A DNA stretch of 64,000 nucleotides, taken from assembly GCA_001939945.1 (NCBI GenBank), contig MOEB01000004.1, forward strand, positions 124,001 through 188,000, written 5' to 3'. Under the pieces are notes generated by a model. That model worked only from the letters and a program-made list of their open reading frames with translations. It was not told the DNA's origin and did not search any database. Shown in pieces: positions 8,736 through 19,952 of the stretch. The position numbers and the translations under genes are program-made. Position 1 is the first letter of the stretch. Each line of letters opens with the position of its first letter. Source of the DNA: Aerophototrophica crusticola. Its GTDB lineage: Bacteria > Pseudomonadota > Alphaproteobacteria > Azospirillales > Azospirillaceae.

Positions 8736-9137
8736 CGCCAGTCGCCTTTCCTGTCCAACCCAATCCATCGACGTCGCAGCAATCCCCGCGCGGGCATCCG
8801 GGACGGGCTGCCCGGCTGTCCGGTGTGGCCAGGTGGCATGCAGGTGTCTTCTTGCGAAGACTGATCCGGATGCGCCAACCATGGCTACTATTTCGCTACG
8901 TCTCGGGCTATACCTATGCGAAAGTGTGGGTAGGCGGCAAGCGACATCACACGACTCCACTGGCGAACCCGCCGTCAAGCAGAAGCGGGACGCCGGACAG
9001 GCGCGTGTGGCGCGGCGCGGGCCGGGCGATAAAGGGACAAGTCCCGGCAGGCCGGGGCAGGGCGGGCGGTGGGCACCAGGCGCCGGACCCGCGACCGCCC
9101 CGCTTGCCATGGGGAAGGACAGGAGAGGTTTGAGACG
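8736..9137. other. 402-bp gap without a gene
   Basis: Divergent region between the small secreted protein and the chemotaxis receptor. It probably holds both promoters. I see no convincing small gene, hairpin terminator or known riboswitch; the right half is very GC-rich. Confidence 0.5.
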
Positions 9138-10826
9138 ATGACCTATGCCAAGCCGATGGCCCGGCTGTCGCGCAGCACGGGCGAGGCGGAAGGTTTTCTC
9201 GGGCAGTTCAGCCGCTGGACCATCAGCCGCAAGATCGCGTTCGCCATCGCGGTCCCCATCATCCTGGGACTGGGCGCGGTCATCGCGCTCAGCGCCAATG
9301 CCATGCGCGGCGCCATGCTGGACCTCTCCACCCGCTCTGAGCAGCAGGTGACGGAGATGATGGCCGCCCAGATGTCGGCGGCCGTGCGCTTCAAGCAGCA
9401 GGCTGCGGTCCAGGACAGCTATGCCGACCTGGCCAAGAAGGACGGCAGCACCCTGGCCAACCTGAAGGTGGTCGACAAGGAAGGGGAGGTGCTGGACGAG
9501 TATGCCTCCGCCACCGTCCCCACCTATGACACGAAGGCCGACAAGCTGACGGAAGTGGTGGCCGAGCTGAGGGTCGTGGACAAGGACAGCCACCTGGTGG
9601 TCCAGGTGCCGGTGCGCGCCGGTGCCAACCGTGACCAGGTGGGCACCCTGACCGTGGTGTGGAGCCGGGCCGCCCTGCAGTCTACCATCACGGCCACCGT
9701 GCTGAAGAACTCGGTGGTGGCGCTGCTGGTGCTGGGCGCGCTGATCGGCCTTCTGGTGGTGCTGCTGCACAAGATCGTCGGCTCCCCGCTGAAGACCTTG
9801 CAAACGGCCATGTCCAGCCTGGCCGGCGGTGACCTGACGGTCCAGGTGACAGGGACCGAGCGCGGCGACGAGATCGGCGCCATGGCGCAGTCCGTCCAGG
9901 TCTTCAAGGACAACGCCCTCGAGGTGGAGAAGCTGAAGAAGCAGCAGGAGGAGGCGGAGCGTCTGTCCGCGCAAGAGAAGAAGCAGGCCATGCACCAGCT
10001 GGCCAGCGACTTCGAATCCTCCGTCAAGGGCGTCGTGGCGGAGCTGAGCGGCGCCTCCGGCCGGGTACAGTCCACGGCGGAGGGCCTGTCCGCCAGCGCG
10101 GAGGAGAGCCGGGCCCAGACCAGCGCCGTGGCCGCCGCCACCCAGCAGGCCAGCGCCAACGTTCAGTCCGTGGCCAGCGCCACGGAGGAACTCGCCGGCT
10201 CCCTGGCGGAGATCAGCAACCAGGTCAACACGTCGGCCCGCATCGCCCGCGACGCGGCCAAGACGGCGGAGAAGACCAACGACACCGTGCAGTCCCTGGC
10301 CCAGCGGGCGCAGAGCATCGGCGACGTGGTCAAGCTGATCAGCGACATCGCCAGCCAGACCAACCTGCTGGCCCTGAACGCCACCATCGAGGCGGCACGG
10401 GCAGGTGAGGCGGGCAAGGGCTTTGCTGTCGTGGCCAGCGAGGTGAAGAGCCTCGCCAACCAGACCGCCAAGGCGACGGAGGAGATCTCCGCCCAGATCT
10501 CCACCATGCAGGACGCCACGAAGGAGGCGGTGGACGCCATCGTCGCCATCAGCCGCACCATCGCCGAGATCAACGGCATCTCCGAGATGGTGGCCGGCGC
10601 GGTGGAGGAGCAGGACGCGGCGACGAAGGAGATCGCCCGCAACGTGCAGCAGGCCTCCATGGGCACCATGGAAGTCACCCGCAACATCGAGTCGCTGGAA
10701 CAGGTGGCCCACCAGACCGGCGAATCGGCCACGGACATGCTGACCGCCGCCCGCAACCTGGGCAGGCAGTCGGATGAGCTGTCCCGGCAGGTGGAGAAGT
10801 TCCTGGCCCAGGTCCGCACGGCCTGA
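9138..10826 (+). CDS. Methyl-accepting chemotaxis protein
   Basis: A 562-residue chemoreceptor. TM1 spans about 33-53, a periplasmic domain follows (54-190), TM2 is about 192-211, then a HAMP domain (212-270) and a long signalling helical domain. The hairpin tip, [22 protein letters not shown], lies near residues 400-425 and binds CheA/CheW. The short periplasmic domain resembles a single Cache fold. The start at 9138 has an AGGAGAGG site. No che genes are nearby; a periplasmic protein gene follows after a strong terminator, so the two are separate transcripts. Confidence 0.93.
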   Translation: MTYAKPMARLSRSTGEAEGFLGQFSRWTISRKIAFAIAVPIILGLGAVIALSANAMRGAMLDLSTRSEQQVTEMMAAQMSAAVRFKQQAAVQDSYADLAKKDGSTLANLKVVDKEGEVLDEYASATVPTYDTKADKLTEVVAELRVVDKDSHLVVQVPVRAGANRDQVGTLTVVWSRAALQSTITATVLKNSVVALLVLGALIGLLVVLLHKIVGSPLKTLQTAMSSLAGGDLTVQVTGTERGDEIGAMAQSVQVFKDNALEVEKLKKQQEEAERLSAQEKKQAMHQLASDFESSVKGVVAELSGASGRVQSTAEGLSASAEESRAQTSAVAAATQQASANVQSVASATEELAGSLAEISNQVNTSARIARDAAKTAEKTNDTVQSLAQRAQSIGDVVKLISDIASQTNLLALNATIEAARAGEAGKGFAVVASEVKSLANQTAKATEEISAQISTMQDATKEAVDAIVAISRTIAEINGISEMVAGAVEEQDAATKEIARNVQQASMGTMEVTRNIESLEQVAHQTGESATDMLTAARNLGRQSDELSRQVEKFLAQVRTA

Positions 10827-10860
10827 CGCCACGACCGTTACGGAAGCGGTTGCCTTCCGG

Positions 10861-10900
10861 CGACCCCCGTGCCACCCCGGCACGGGGGTCGTTCGTTTTC
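10861..10900 (+). terminator. Rho-independent terminator after the chemoreceptor gene
   Basis: A perfect 13-bp stem (10861-10873 with 10879-10891) with a five-base loop, followed by TTCGTTTTC. It lies 34 bases after the chemoreceptor stop codon. Confidence 0.85.
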
Positions 10901-10924
10901 CGGAGTCAAGAAGGGGACTGTCCC

Positions 10925-11512
10925 ATGAACCGTCGCGTCGCCATGCTCGCGGCCCTGGCCCTGCTGTCGGTCCCGGCGCTCGCCCAGCCGGTGCCACCGG
11001 TTGCGCGGGGCGAGGCGTTGCTGCGGGCGGAGGCTGCGGCGCTGGTGGCCGACCCGGTGGTGCTGGAAGCCCTGCGCCGGGCCAACCGTGAGCGGGAGGG
11101 GCTGACGCAAGGCGCCATCCAGGCCCTGGACCAGCGCTGGCGGGAGGAGGCCAAGGGCGGCCCGGCCCCGTTCATCCGGCTGCACCTGGACAGCCCCGCC
11201 TCGGACCGGCTTCGGCAGCGGCGGGAAGCCAGCGCCGGCCGTATCGCCAACCTGTTCGTCTATGACCGGCTGGGCCTGAACGTGGCCCAGACCTGGGTGT
11301 CCCACGATTACTGGCAGGGCGACGAGGACCAGTACCGCCTGACCGTGCCCAAAGGCCCCGGCGCCCTGCAGATGGGGCCGGAGGAGCAGGACGACGTGGT
11401 CAACCGCCCGGTCATCGCCGGCAGCATGACCCTCACCGACCCCGCCGACGGCGCGGTGCTGGGGGCGGTCACGGTGGTGTTCGATCTGGCGGGGTTGCGT
11501 AGGTCGGATTAG
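10925..11512 (+). CDS. Periplasmic Cache-like protein, 3' end formed by a repeat
   Basis: A 195-residue product with a signal peptide (MNRRVAMLAALALLSVPALAQ). The mature part has the look of a periplasmic PDC/Cache-type sensor domain: a helical start (EALLRAEAAALVADPVV) and beta blocks ANLFVYDRLGLNVAQT and GSMTLTDPADGAVLGAVTVVFDL. Next to a chemoreceptor, a ligand-sensing role is plausible but unproven. The last residues RRSD and the TAG stop come from the GTAGGTCGGATTAG repeat that starts at 11499, so the original C-terminus was probably slightly different. Confidence 0.7.
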   Translation: MNRRVAMLAALALLSVPALAQPVPPVARGEALLRAEAAALVADPVVLEALRRANREREGLTQGAIQALDQRWREEAKGGPAPFIRLHLDSPASDRLRQRREASAGRIANLFVYDRLGLNVAQTWVSHDYWQGDEDQYRLTVPKGPGALQMGPEEQDDVVNRPVIAGSMTLTDPADGAVLGAVTVVFDLAGLRRSD

Positions 11513-11583
11513 GTGCGGCACGCACCGTAATCCGACGGCACCAAGCCCGGGCTGTCGGATTACGCTTCGCTAATCCGACCTAC
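11499..11583. repeat. GTAGGTCGGATTAG paired palindromic repeat, copy 1
   Basis: Two hairpins in mirror orientation: an outer GTAGGTCGGATTAG...CGTAATCCGAC unit and its inverted partner GTCGGATTACG...CTAATCCGACCTAC, separated by a variable middle. It overlaps the end of the Cache-like gene and ends three bases from the pyrE stop. Four more copies are at 12273, 17783, 23221 and 55701. The mirror pair layout is that of REP/BIME elements, which need a transposase-like protein elsewhere in the genome. Confidence 0.9.
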
Positions 11584-11586
11584 GGC

Positions 11587-12258
11587 TCACGGCTCCTTGC
11601 CGCCGTTGGCGGCGGACCAGGCCTCCGGCGCGTGCAGGAACTTCTCCACCTCGTCCAGGGTGCGGCTGTCCAGGCCGCCGTCGGCGCGGGCCACGCGCAG
11701 CACGTCCCACCAGGTGGCCAGCGCGTGCAGCTTCACGCCCATGCCGTCCATGGTCTCCTTGGACTTGGGGTAGATGCCATAGTGGAAGACCACCCAGGCA
11801 TGCTCCACCACCGCGCCCGCTTGGCGCAGGGCGTTGACGAAGTTGACCTTGCTGCCGCCGTCGGTGGTCAAATCCTCCACCAGCAGCACCCGCTGCCCCT
11901 CCGTCAGGTGTCCCTCGATCTGGGCGTTGCGGCCGAAGCCCTTGGGCTTCTTGCGGATGTACTGCATGGGCAGGTCCAGCGCGTCCGCGATCCAGGCGGC
12001 ATAGCTGATGCCCGCCGTCTCACCCCCGGCCACGGCGTCGAACGCCTCGAAGCCCGCGTCGCGATAGAGCTGGTCGCGCGCCGCCTCGATCAGGAACCGC
12101 CGCGCCCGGGGGAAGCTGATCAGCTTGCGGCAGTCGATGTAGACGGGGCTGGCCCGGCCGGACGTCAGGATGAAGGGCTGGGCGGCGTTGAAGTGCACCG
12201 CCTTCGTCTCCAGCAGGATGCGGGCGGTCTGGGTGGCGGCGGTCTCGGCGTCGATCAT
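11587..12258 (-). CDS. pyrE: Orotate phosphoribosyltransferase
   Basis: A 223-residue enzyme joining orotate with PRPP to give orotidine 5'-phosphate in pyrimidine synthesis. The substrate blocks [18 protein letters not shown] (about 29-46), [11 protein letters not shown] and IRKKPKGFG are present, and the PRPP loop [13 protein letters not shown] is near residue 125. The length suits the alphaproteobacterial form. pyrC lies just upstream on the same strand, separated by a paired palindromic repeat that may affect mRNA processing between them. Confidence 0.97.
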   Translation of the reverse strand: MIDAETAATQTARILLETKAVHFNAAQPFILTSGRASPVYIDCRKLISFPRARRFLIEAARDQLYRDAGFEAFDAVAGGETAGISYAAWIADALDLPMQYIRKKPKGFGRNAQIEGHLTEGQRVLLVEDLTTDGGSKVNFVNALRQAGAVVEHAWVVFHYGIYPKSKETMDGMGVKLHALATWWDVLRVARADGGLDSRTLDEVEKFLHAPEAWSAANGGKEP

Positions 12259-12272
12259 GGCGGTCCTGGCAC

Positions 12273-12366
12273 GTAGGTCGGATTAGCGGCTTCGCCGCGT
12301 AATCCGACAGCAATCGGTCGGGGGTCTGGTGGGGCCGTCGGATTACGCTACGCTAATCCGACCTAC
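12273..12366. repeat. GTAGGTCGGATTAG paired palindromic repeat, copy 2
   Basis: Fills nearly the whole gap between pyrC (stop 12377) and pyrE (start 12258). Same outer arms as copy 1, inner hairpin loops CGGCTTCGCCG and CGCTACG, with a different central spacer. Confidence 0.9.
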
Positions 12367-12376
12367 TTGGCAGGGT

Positions 12377-13447
12377 CTACCCTTCAACCACCCGCCAGTC
12401 CAGCCGCTCGCCGGAGCGGAAGGGCAGGACGGCGTCCTTGCCGTCAATGTCCAGCACGTCGGGCACCACCATGCCGCTGCGCTCCAGGGTGATGCGGTCC
12501 TCGTTGGGGGGCAGGCCGTGGAAGCGGGGGCCGTTCAGGCTGGCGAAGGCCTCGAGATTGTCCAGGGCCCCTTCCTCATCGAAGACCTGGGCGTACAACT
12601 CCACGGCCGTGGCGGCGGTGAAGATGCCGGCGCAGCCACAGGCCGTCTCCTTGGCACCGATGGGGTGGGGGGCGCTGTCGGTGCCGAAGAAGAACCAGGG
12701 CTCCCCCGACGTGGCGGCCTGGCGCAGGGCGATGCGGTGCTTCTCCCGCTTGGCGATGGGCAGGCAGTAGAGGTGCGGGCGGATGCCGCCGGCGAAGATG
12801 CTGGACCGGTTGATCATCAGATGGTGGGCGGTGATGGTGGCCGCCAACCGCCCTGACGGCCCATGCTCCCGCACCACGGCCACGCCCTCTTCGGTCGTCA
12901 GGTGCTCCAGCGTCACCTTCAGGGCGGGGAAGCGGGACAGCAGCACGGGCAGCACCCGCTCGATGAACACCGCCTCCCGGTCGAAGATGTCCACGGCGGG
13001 GTCCGTCACCTCCCCATGGATCAGCAGGGGCATGCCGATCCGCTCCATCCGCTCCAGCACCGGGAACACGTTCTCCAGCGAGGAGACGCCGTGGGCGGAG
13101 TTGGTGGTGGCGTGCTGGGGATAGATCTTCACCGCCCGCAGCACGCCCGCCTTGAAGCCGCGCTCGATGTCGTCCGGGTCGGTGCCGTCGGTCATGTAGG
13201 CGGTCATCAGCGGCTGGAAGCGGCTGCCCGGGGGCAGGGCCGCCAGGATCTCTTCCCGGTACGCCTCCGCCCGTGCCGTGGTGGCCACCGGCGGCACCAG
13301 GTTCGGCATGATGATGGCCCGGCCCAACTGCCGCGCGCTGAAGGGCAGCACCGCCCGCAGCATGGCGCCGGTGCGGATGTGCAGGTGCCAGTCGTCGGGT
13401 CGGCGGATGGTCAGGCGCTGGGGCTGGTCGGCGGTCTGGACGGTCAT
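12377..13447 (-). CDS. pyrC: Dihydroorotase, class II
   Basis: A 356-residue zinc amidohydrolase that closes carbamoyl-aspartate to dihydroorotate. The metal ligands are visible: His21 and His23 in DWHLHIR, the carboxylated Lys107 in AVKIYPQ, His144 in LIHGEV, His182 in LEHLTT and the catalytic Asp in FGTDSAPH near 255. This is the E. coli PyrC type, not the PyrC of the ATCase complex. It probably forms an operon with pyrE. Confidence 0.97.
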   Translation of the reverse strand: MTVQTADQPQRLTIRRPDDWHLHIRTGAMLRAVLPFSARQLGRAIIMPNLVPPVATTARAEAYREEILAALPPGSRFQPLMTAYMTDGTDPDDIERGFKAGVLRAVKIYPQHATTNSAHGVSSLENVFPVLERMERIGMPLLIHGEVTDPAVDIFDREAVFIERVLPVLLSRFPALKVTLEHLTTEEGVAVVREHGPSGRLAATITAHHLMINRSSIFAGGIRPHLYCLPIAKREKHRIALRQAATSGEPWFFFGTDSAPHPIGAKETACGCAGIFTAATAVELYAQVFDEEGALDNLEAFASLNGPRFHGLPPNEDRITLERSGMVVPDVLDIDGKDAVLPFRSGERLDWRVVEG

Positions 13448-13577
13448 GGGGCGGGCATCCTGGCAGGGCGGTCGCCCCTTCCTTAGGCCCGTTGCCGCTG
13501 CCGCTCAAGGGCAAGCGGGACGCAGGGGTTCCACGGCTGTTGTGCCCAGTCTCGCTTCAGCAACCGGGGACAGGGTG

Positions 13578-14369
13578 ATGGCATCCGCGGAATTGGACGG
13601 GCCAAAGGCCAAGCAGTTGGCGGTGCATCACCTGCTGTGCGAGGAATACCGCTGCCCCATCGCCTATTTCCACCGGACCGACCCGCTGAGCGAGTTAATC
13701 TCCGCCCTGCTGTCCCACCGCACCCGCAACGCGGATTCGGGCCGGGCCTACAAGGCGTTGAAGGCCCGCTACCCGGACTGGGCCGCCGTGCGCGACGCAC
13801 CGGTGGAGGACATCCAGGCCACCATCGCGGGCGTCACCTGGCCGGAGCAGAAGGCGCCCCGCATCAAGGCCGTGCTGCAGGCCGTGGAACGGCTGGCCGG
13901 CACCCTGTCCCTAGACCATCTGGAACACATGGACGTGCCGGAGGCCCGGGCCTGGCTGGAGCAGATCCCCGGCATCGGGCCGAAGACCAGCGCCGCCGTC
14001 CTGAGCTTCAGCACCCTGCGCCGGGCGGCGCTGCCGGTGGACAGCCACCACCACCGGGTGGCGGTACGGCTGGGACTGATCCCCGCCCGCATGTCCGTCG
14101 GCCCCTCCCACAAGGCCCTGGCCGCCCTGCTGCCGCCGGAATGGGATGCCCAGCAGGTCTATGACAACCACGAGGTCATGATGCTGCATGGCCAGCGTTG
14201 CTGCTTCTTCCGCAACCCGGCCTGCCATCGTTGCGTCGTCCGCGGGATGTGCCCCACCGGCCAGGCGCGCCTGCATGGGCGCCCGGTGGACCCGGCGGAG
14301 GCGATCCCGGCCAGTGCCGCGTGGGAGGATGGCGACCCTATTCCGCCGCTTGCCGGGGCAGGGGCCTGA
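13578..14369 (+). CDS. Endonuclease III-like HhH-GPD DNA glycosylase
   Basis: A 263-residue base-excision repair protein. The helix-hairpin-helix reads LEQIPGIGPKTSAAVL with the Schiff-base Lys kept, and the catalytic Asp is kept in LPVDSHHHRVA. A 4Fe-4S cluster motif C-x6-C-x2-C-x5-C is present near the C-terminus (CFFRNPACHRCVVRGMC region). It differs from classical Nth in having a longer N-terminus and a 25-residue acidic tail. It probably removes oxidised bases or processes abasic sites. Its 3' end overlaps the convergent higA by 32 bases. Confidence 0.88.
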   Translation: MASAELDGPKAKQLAVHHLLCEEYRCPIAYFHRTDPLSELISALLSHRTRNADSGRAYKALKARYPDWAAVRDAPVEDIQATIAGVTWPEQKAPRIKAVLQAVERLAGTLSLDHLEHMDVPEARAWLEQIPGIGPKTSAAVLSFSTLRRAALPVDSHHHRVAVRLGLIPARMSVGPSHKALAALLPPEWDAQQVYDNHEVMMLHGQRCCFFRNPACHRCVVRGMCPTGQARLHGRPVDPAEAIPASAAWEDGDPIPPLAGAGA

Positions 14370-14646
14370 CCTCCCGGTCCAGGCGGTCGCCGATGGTCTC
14401 ACGGGCGACTTCCAGGTCGTAGTTGGTTTGGAGGTTGATCCAGGACTGGGCGTCGGTGCCGAAGAAGCGGCCCAGGCGCAGTGCCGTGTCGGCCGTGATC
14501 CCCCGCCGCCCCTCGATGATGGCGGTGATCCGGTTCACCGGTACGCCGATGTCCTTCGCCAGCCAATAGGCGCTGATGCCGTTAGGCTTTAGGAAGTCCT
14601 CCAGGAGGATTTCGCCGGGGTGAACGGGTGGGTAGTCCGCTGCCAT
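14338..14646 (-). CDS. higA: HigA family antitoxin
   Basis: A 102-residue HTH protein starting MAADYPPVHPGEIL, a hallmark of HigA antitoxins, followed by the XRE-type helix-turn-helix (ISAYWLAKDIGVPVNRITAIIEGRRGITADTALRL) and the family ending SWINLQTNYDLEVAR. The toxin gene upstream, four bases away, is truncated, so this antitoxin is orphaned or kept as a regulator. It overlaps the 3' end of the glycosylase gene on the other strand. Confidence 0.88.
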   Translation of the reverse strand: MAADYPPVHPGEILLEDFLKPNGISAYWLAKDIGVPVNRITAIIEGRRGITADTALRLGRFFGTDAQSWINLQTNYDLEVARETIGDRLDREVRPLPRQAAE

Positions 14647-14650
14647 CGGC

Positions 14651-14782
14651 TCAACCGCGGTGATAGTCGACGATCTCGACATCCTCGGCCCCATGGTCCG
14701 TCCAGGTGAAACAGATGCGCCGCGCTCGCCAATCGTAACCATGTTGGCGAAGTCCGCGCCAGCGGGTACACAGGCGAACCAT
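14651..14782 (-). pseudogene. higB: higB toxin remnant
   Basis: Just before higA a 43-residue frame ends [23 protein letters not shown], the exact C-terminal signature of RelE/HigB-type toxins (RICF.W..G..DVEIVDYH). Full toxins are about 90-95 residues; the N-terminal half with the catalytic core is missing, and the region upstream is the start of hisS on the other strand. I conclude a truncated, inactive toxin. It was too short to be seen as a normal gene. Confidence 0.75.
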
Positions 14783-14811
14783 CCACACCCTCGCCGCCCG
14801 TGAGTTTCCCC

Positions 14812-16158
14812 ATGGCCCTGATCTCCCCCCGCACGCCCCCCGGCACCATGGAGCTGCTGCCGCGGCGGCAGGTGGCGTTCCAGCGGATGCTGGATACCAT
14901 CCGCCGCACCTATGAGCGGTTCGGCTTCCTGCCCGTCGAGACGCCGGTGTTCGAGGTGGCGGACGTGCTGCTGTCCAAGTCCGGCGGGGAGACGGAGAAG
15001 CAGGTCTATTTCGTGCAGAGCACGGGCGGGATCGAGCAGGGCCACAAGCCGGACCTGGCCCTGCGCTTCGATTTGACGGTGCCGCTGGCCCGCTACGTGG
15101 CGGAGCATGAGCGGGACCTGGCCTTCCCCTTCCGCCGCTACCAGATCCAGCGCGTCTACCGCGGGGAACGGGCGCAGAAGGGCCGCTACCGGGAATTCTA
15201 CCAGTGCGACATCGACGTGATCGGCAAGGACAGCCTGCCGGTGGCGTATGACGCGGAGATGCCGGCGGTGATCCACAGCGTCTTCACGGCGCTGGACGTG
15301 GGTCCCTTCACCATCAACTTCAACAACCGAAAGATCCTGCTGGGCCTGTTCGAGGCGCTGGGGATCAGCGAGCCGGAGCGCCGCGTGCTGGTGCTGCGCC
15401 AAGTGGACAAGCTGGACAAGCTGAGCCGGGAGCAGGTGTTGGAGCTGCTGGCGGGGGAGGGGATCGGGCTGGCACCCGACGTGGCGTCCCAGGTGCTGGA
15501 CATGATCGGCTTCGCCGGGTCGGCGGACGCCACGCTCGCCCACCTGGACGGCCTCGCCCTCGACAACGACACATTCCGCCAGGGCGTGGCGGAGCTGCGG
15601 GAGGTGGTCACGGCACTGCAGGCCTTCGGTGTGCCGGAGACCCACTGGCGGGTGAACCTGTCCATCGCCCGCGGCCTCGACTACTACACCGGCACGGTCT
15701 ACGAGACCTTCCTGACCAACCACCCCGGCCTCGGCTCCGTCTGCTCCGGCGGGCGGTATGAGAATCTGGCCGGGCTCTACACCAAGTCCAAGCTGCCGGG
15801 CGTGGGCATCTCCATCGGCTTCACCCGCCTGTTCTACGCCCTGGAACAGGCCGGCATCGTCCAGGACGGGCCCAGCACGGTGCAGGTGCTGGTGACCCAG
15901 TTCGACCCGTCCCTGATGGCCGACTACCTTGCCATCGGGGCGGAGCTGCGGGCCGCGGGGGTGAACACGGAGATCCAGCTGGAACCCGCCAAGCCCAAGA
16001 AGCAGTTCGCCTATGCCGACAAGGCCGGCATCCGCTACGCCGTCATCATGGGCCCGGACGAGAAGGCCCGCGGCGAGGTGACGGTGAAGGACATGGTCAG
16101 CGGGGAGCAGCACGCGGTCGCTCGCGCCGCCCTGGCCGGCTGGTTCGCCGGGAAATAA
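14812..16158 (+). CDS. hisS: Histidyl-tRNA synthetase
   Basis: A 448-residue class II synthetase that charges tRNA-His. Motif 1 region, motif 2 ([23 protein letters not shown]), the histidine motif [13 protein letters not shown], and motif 3 (GISIGFTRL) are all present, and the C-terminal anticodon-binding domain follows. I take ATG at 14812; a GTG four codons upstream is also open. Orientation is opposite to purA and hisZ. Confidence 0.97.
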   Translation: MALISPRTPPGTMELLPRRQVAFQRMLDTIRRTYERFGFLPVETPVFEVADVLLSKSGGETEKQVYFVQSTGGIEQGHKPDLALRFDLTVPLARYVAEHERDLAFPFRRYQIQRVYRGERAQKGRYREFYQCDIDVIGKDSLPVAYDAEMPAVIHSVFTALDVGPFTINFNNRKILLGLFEALGISEPERRVLVLRQVDKLDKLSREQVLELLAGEGIGLAPDVASQVLDMIGFAGSADATLAHLDGLALDNDTFRQGVAELREVVTALQAFGVPETHWRVNLSIARGLDYYTGTVYETFLTNHPGLGSVCSGGRYENLAGLYTKSKLPGVGISIGFTRLFYALEQAGIVQDGPSTVQVLVTQFDPSLMADYLAIGAELRAAGVNTEIQLEPAKPKKQFAYADKAGIRYAVIMGPDEKARGEVTVKDMVSGEQHAVARAALAGWFAGK

Positions 16159-16225
16159 CGGCCGCGGCTCCCACCCCGCATGCCGCCTAGATCGGTCGAG
16201 GTCGCGGATTAGGTCGAACGGCGGC

Positions 16226-16372
16226 CACCGCGTCCCCTCCGCCAGAGGGGGAAGGACAGGGAAAGGGGTTAGGGCGTTTCCGGAAAGGGGAACCTGCGGA
16301 GAGAGTCCTGCTGTCCTGGCCGCACCACCCCTCACCCTGTCCCTCTCCCCCTGTGAGAGGGGACGGAACGGT
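16226..16372. repeat. CCCTCTCC/GGAGAGGG inverted repeat, copy 1
   Basis: In the 306-bp gap between hisS and purA. The left arm (TCCCCTCCGCCAGAGGGGGA) and the right arm (CCTCACCCTGTCCCTCTCCCCCTGTGAGAGGGGACGG) are related and mirrored. The same GGGAGAGGG/GGGTGAGGG words occur at 52312-52468, inside imuB, and at 57893-58045. I see no gene in the gap. Confidence 0.7.
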
Positions 16373-16464
16373 GCCGTTTGACTTGGTGCGGGACCGGGAA
16401 GTCCTGCCGGAAACCTGGCGCGGTTCCCACCCCCGGCGTCCGCGGGGTGAGATTGTTCCGCGCC

Positions 16465-17757
<1,293 letters not shown>

Positions 17758-17782
17758 GGTAGAACTCCTGCTCCTGGTTCTC

Positions 17783-17868
17783 GTAGGTCGGATTAGCGCC
17801 GCATGGCGCGTAATCCGACGTGCAAACAGCGGGTGTCGGATTACGGGCTGCGCCCTAATCCGACCTAC
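17783..17868. repeat. GTAGGTCGGATTAG paired palindromic repeat, copy 3
   Basis: Fills the gap between hisZ (stop 17876) and purA (start 17757), like copy 2 between pyrC and pyrE. Confidence 0.9.
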
Positions 17869-17875
17869 GTCACGT

Positions 17876-19027
17876 CTAAACGGCTTCCGGCCCCTGGGCG
17901 CCGAGCACATGGCCGCAGCCCAGGCGGCGCGCCTCCTCGGCCAAATCGGCTACCGGTTCCAGCGCCGACACCGTCTGCCAGCCCTGCTCCCGCAGGTCAT
18001 GGGCCCGCTTGTAGGGGGTGCCGGCGGGCAGCAGCAAGCGCAGGCCGGGGCCGGGCCCCGGGATGGCGCGCAGCACCGTGTCGGTATAGAGGGTGAAGCC
18101 CGTCGCGGGCTCCCCCGTTTCGGTCCGGTAACGGCCGCCGCGGCCCAGCTCCCCCCGCACGCCGCGGGCGAAGACGGTGAAGCTCAGGCCCGTCTGGTAC
18201 TCGAAGCCGCGCTGCTCCACCGGGTCGATGGTGAGCGACAGGTGCGGGGCGGCAGCGGACAACAAGGCCACCACCTGGGCCAGGCGGGCGCGGTCCGGCT
18301 CCGCCTCTGTCGGCAGGGCGATGGCGGCCAGCCGCTCCACCGCCGCGGGGGCGGGGCCGCTGGCGGCCAGGATGGATTGAAGCAGGTCGCCGGCACCGCC
18401 CGCGGCGTCCCGCAGGGCCGCGGCGTCACGCTTGTCCAGGGCGGCGCGGACCTGGGCCATCTGCTCCGGCTCCAAGCCAAGGGCACGGCAGACGGCGGGG
18501 ACGAGGGTGGGGACGGTCAGGTCGATGCTCACCCCCTCCGCCCCCACGGCATGCAGGGCGCTGGCGGCCAGCAGGATGACCTCCGCGTCGGCCTCTGCCA
18601 CCAACGGCCCGATCAGCTCGATGCCAACCTGGCCGAACTGCCGCTCGGGGCGGAGGTGGCTGCCCTTCACCCGCAGGACCTGGCCGGCATAGGACAGGCG
18701 CAGGGGGCGCGGCGCCTTGCGCAGGCGGGTGGCGGCGATGCGGGCCACCTGGGGCGTCATGTCGGACCGCACGCCCATCATGCGCTGGGTTACCGGGTCC
18801 ATGACGCGGAAGGTCTGGTTGGCCAGGGCGGCGCCGGAACCGGACAGCAGGCTGGTCTCGAACTCCACCAGGGGCGGCTTCACCCGCTCATAGCCGTGGC
18901 GGTGGAACTCCTTCATCAGGCGGCCCACCACCTTGGCCTCATGCTCCGCGTCCGTCGGCAGCAGGTCGCGCAGGCCGTTGGGCAGGAGGGCCTTGGCCGC
19001 CAGGGCCTTGTCGGCGGTGTCGATCAT
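17876..19027 (-). CDS. hisZ: ATP phosphoribosyltransferase regulatory subunit
   Basis: A 383-residue paralogue of histidyl-tRNA synthetase. It starts [17 protein letters not shown] and has the class II core ([33 protein letters not shown]), but it lacks the anticodon domain and the HisRS-specific RGLDYYTGT motif. HisZ binds short HisG and makes the first histidine enzyme active and feedback-sensitive. hisG is not in the window. The start at 19027 matches family members; the frame upstream is non-coding. Confidence 0.93.
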   Translation of the reverse strand: MIDTADKALAAKALLPNGLRDLLPTDAEHEAKVVGRLMKEFHRHGYERVKPPLVEFETSLLSGSGAALANQTFRVMDPVTQRMMGVRSDMTPQVARIAATRLRKAPRPLRLSYAGQVLRVKGSHLRPERQFGQVGIELIGPLVAEADAEVILLAASALHAVGAEGVSIDLTVPTLVPAVCRALGLEPEQMAQVRAALDKRDAAALRDAAGGAGDLLQSILAASGPAPAAVERLAAIALPTEAEPDRARLAQVVALLSAAAPHLSLTIDPVEQRGFEYQTGLSFTVFARGVRGELGRGGRYRTETGEPATGFTLYTDTVLRAIPGPGPGLRLLLPAGTPYKRAHDLREQGWQTVSALEPVADLAEEARRLGCGHVLGAQGPEAV

Positions 19028-19159
19028 GGGCCTTCGGAAGGTGAATGCGGGCCATCGGCGGGCCAGCCCCGCCACGGGTCGTTTCGTACCCCCGCCACCC
19101 CGCCCATGCAAACGGAATTGCCCGGCGGGCGGGGCAGGGCGGGCATGAGCGGGGCGTGC

Positions 19160-19558
19160 TTAGTAGGGAACAGCCGGGATGTCCGTCCGGGCGAAGTCGT
19201 CGCCCTTGAACAGCAGCGGCAAGCCGCGCGCCCGCGCCAGGGCATAGGCGCAGCAGTCCGCCATGTTGAGTTGGGCCGGATGGCCTTGGCCCTTGCCGAA
19301 CCGCTCGAATGCTTGGAGCGCCAGATGGCCCTGGTGCCGGTTGAACGGGACGACCAAGGTCCCCAGCCCGTCCAGGAACTGGTCCAGCCGGGTGACCATC
19401 CCAGGACCGAACCGGCCGCGCAGGAGCAGGCGGGCCTCGAAGTCGTTCACGGCCGAGATCATGGTCAACGGCGCCTCGTTCATCGCGGCCCGCAGCCGGC
19501 CGGCTTCCGGCTCGTCACGCAGGACGGCGACAAGGGTCGAGGTGTCCAGGACGATCAA
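19160..19558 (-). CDS. vapC: VapC-type PIN-domain toxin
   Basis: A 132-residue ribonuclease toxin. The acidic PIN residues are visible: Asp5 (MIVLDTSTL), Glu42 (NDFEARL) and Asp near 100 (NMADCCAYALA), followed by LLFKGDDFARTDI. Start ATG overlaps the antitoxin stop by four bases (ATGA), so translation is coupled. Family toxins cut initiator tRNA or rRNA; the target here is unknown. Confidence 0.92.
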   Translation of the reverse strand: MIVLDTSTLVAVLRDEPEAGRLRAAMNEAPLTMISAVNDFEARLLLRGRFGPGMVTRLDQFLDGLGTLVVPFNRHQGHLALQAFERFGKGQGHPAQLNMADCCAYALARARGLPLLFKGDDFARTDIPAVPY

Positions 19559-19827
19559 TCGAACGCCCCGATGTCGTTGTAGCCGACGATCTCATCGTCG
19601 CCGCGGGGATCAAGGACGGGCAACCGGGCCGCCTCGGCGCAGATGGTCTCCAGTCGCCGCAGCCGTTCCGCCCTTTGCTCCGCGCCCAGGGGATGGGGCA
19701 GGGGCGCGCCGCCAAGCCGCTCGATCCGCTCGGCAAGCGCGCGCTCCACCGCCTCCTCGGCCGTCTCCCCGGTCAGGGCAGCCAGTTGCACCGCCAGAAG
19801 GTCCGCCCGCGTCTGGATGTGGCCCAT
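19555..19827 (-). CDS. vapB: VapB-type antitoxin
   Basis: A 90-residue antitoxin of the Rv0623-like type: MGHIQTRADLLAVQLAALTG is the DNA-binding start, followed by a helix ERALAERIERL and a C-terminal toxin-binding tail. GGGAGG precedes the start at 19827. It is the first gene of the vapBC pair and probably autoregulates it. Confidence 0.85.
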   Translation of the reverse strand: MGHIQTRADLLAVQLAALTGETAEEAVERALAERIERLGGAPLPHPLGAEQRAERLRRLETICAEAARLPVLDPRGDDEIVGYNDIGAFD

Positions 19828-19898
19828 GGCCAGCCTCCCTGTTCCGGCCCAAGGGTAGCGGAACGCGGCGGCAGGGTGAAGCCCGTCCCCACAAACGG

Positions 19899-19926
19899 AA
19901 CGGGCGGGGATCGCTCCCCGCCCGTT
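19899..19926 (-). terminator. Terminator after homospermidine synthase
   Basis: A perfect 12-bp stem (19899-19910 with 19915-19926) and tetraloop TCGC. Read on the minus strand it follows the hss stop (19953) by 26 bases and runs into CCGTTTGT. Confidence 0.75.
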
Positions 19927-19952
19927 GGTACTCTCACCAGACCAGTGCGGCT

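Noticed and set aside
8421-10997. An 858-codon open frame antisense to the chemoreceptor gene
   Set aside because: The upper part is composition-driven antisense of the chemoreceptor. Only the last 104 codons, with a signal peptide and ribosome site, are a gene.
14338-16335. A 665-codon open frame antisense to hisS
   Set aside because: Only its last 102 codons (HigA) have family features and a proper start.
17758-17910. N-terminal extension of purA through the repeat
   Set aside because: It would translate the palindromic repeat ahead of the invariant [18 protein letters not shown] start, which has its own ribosome site.
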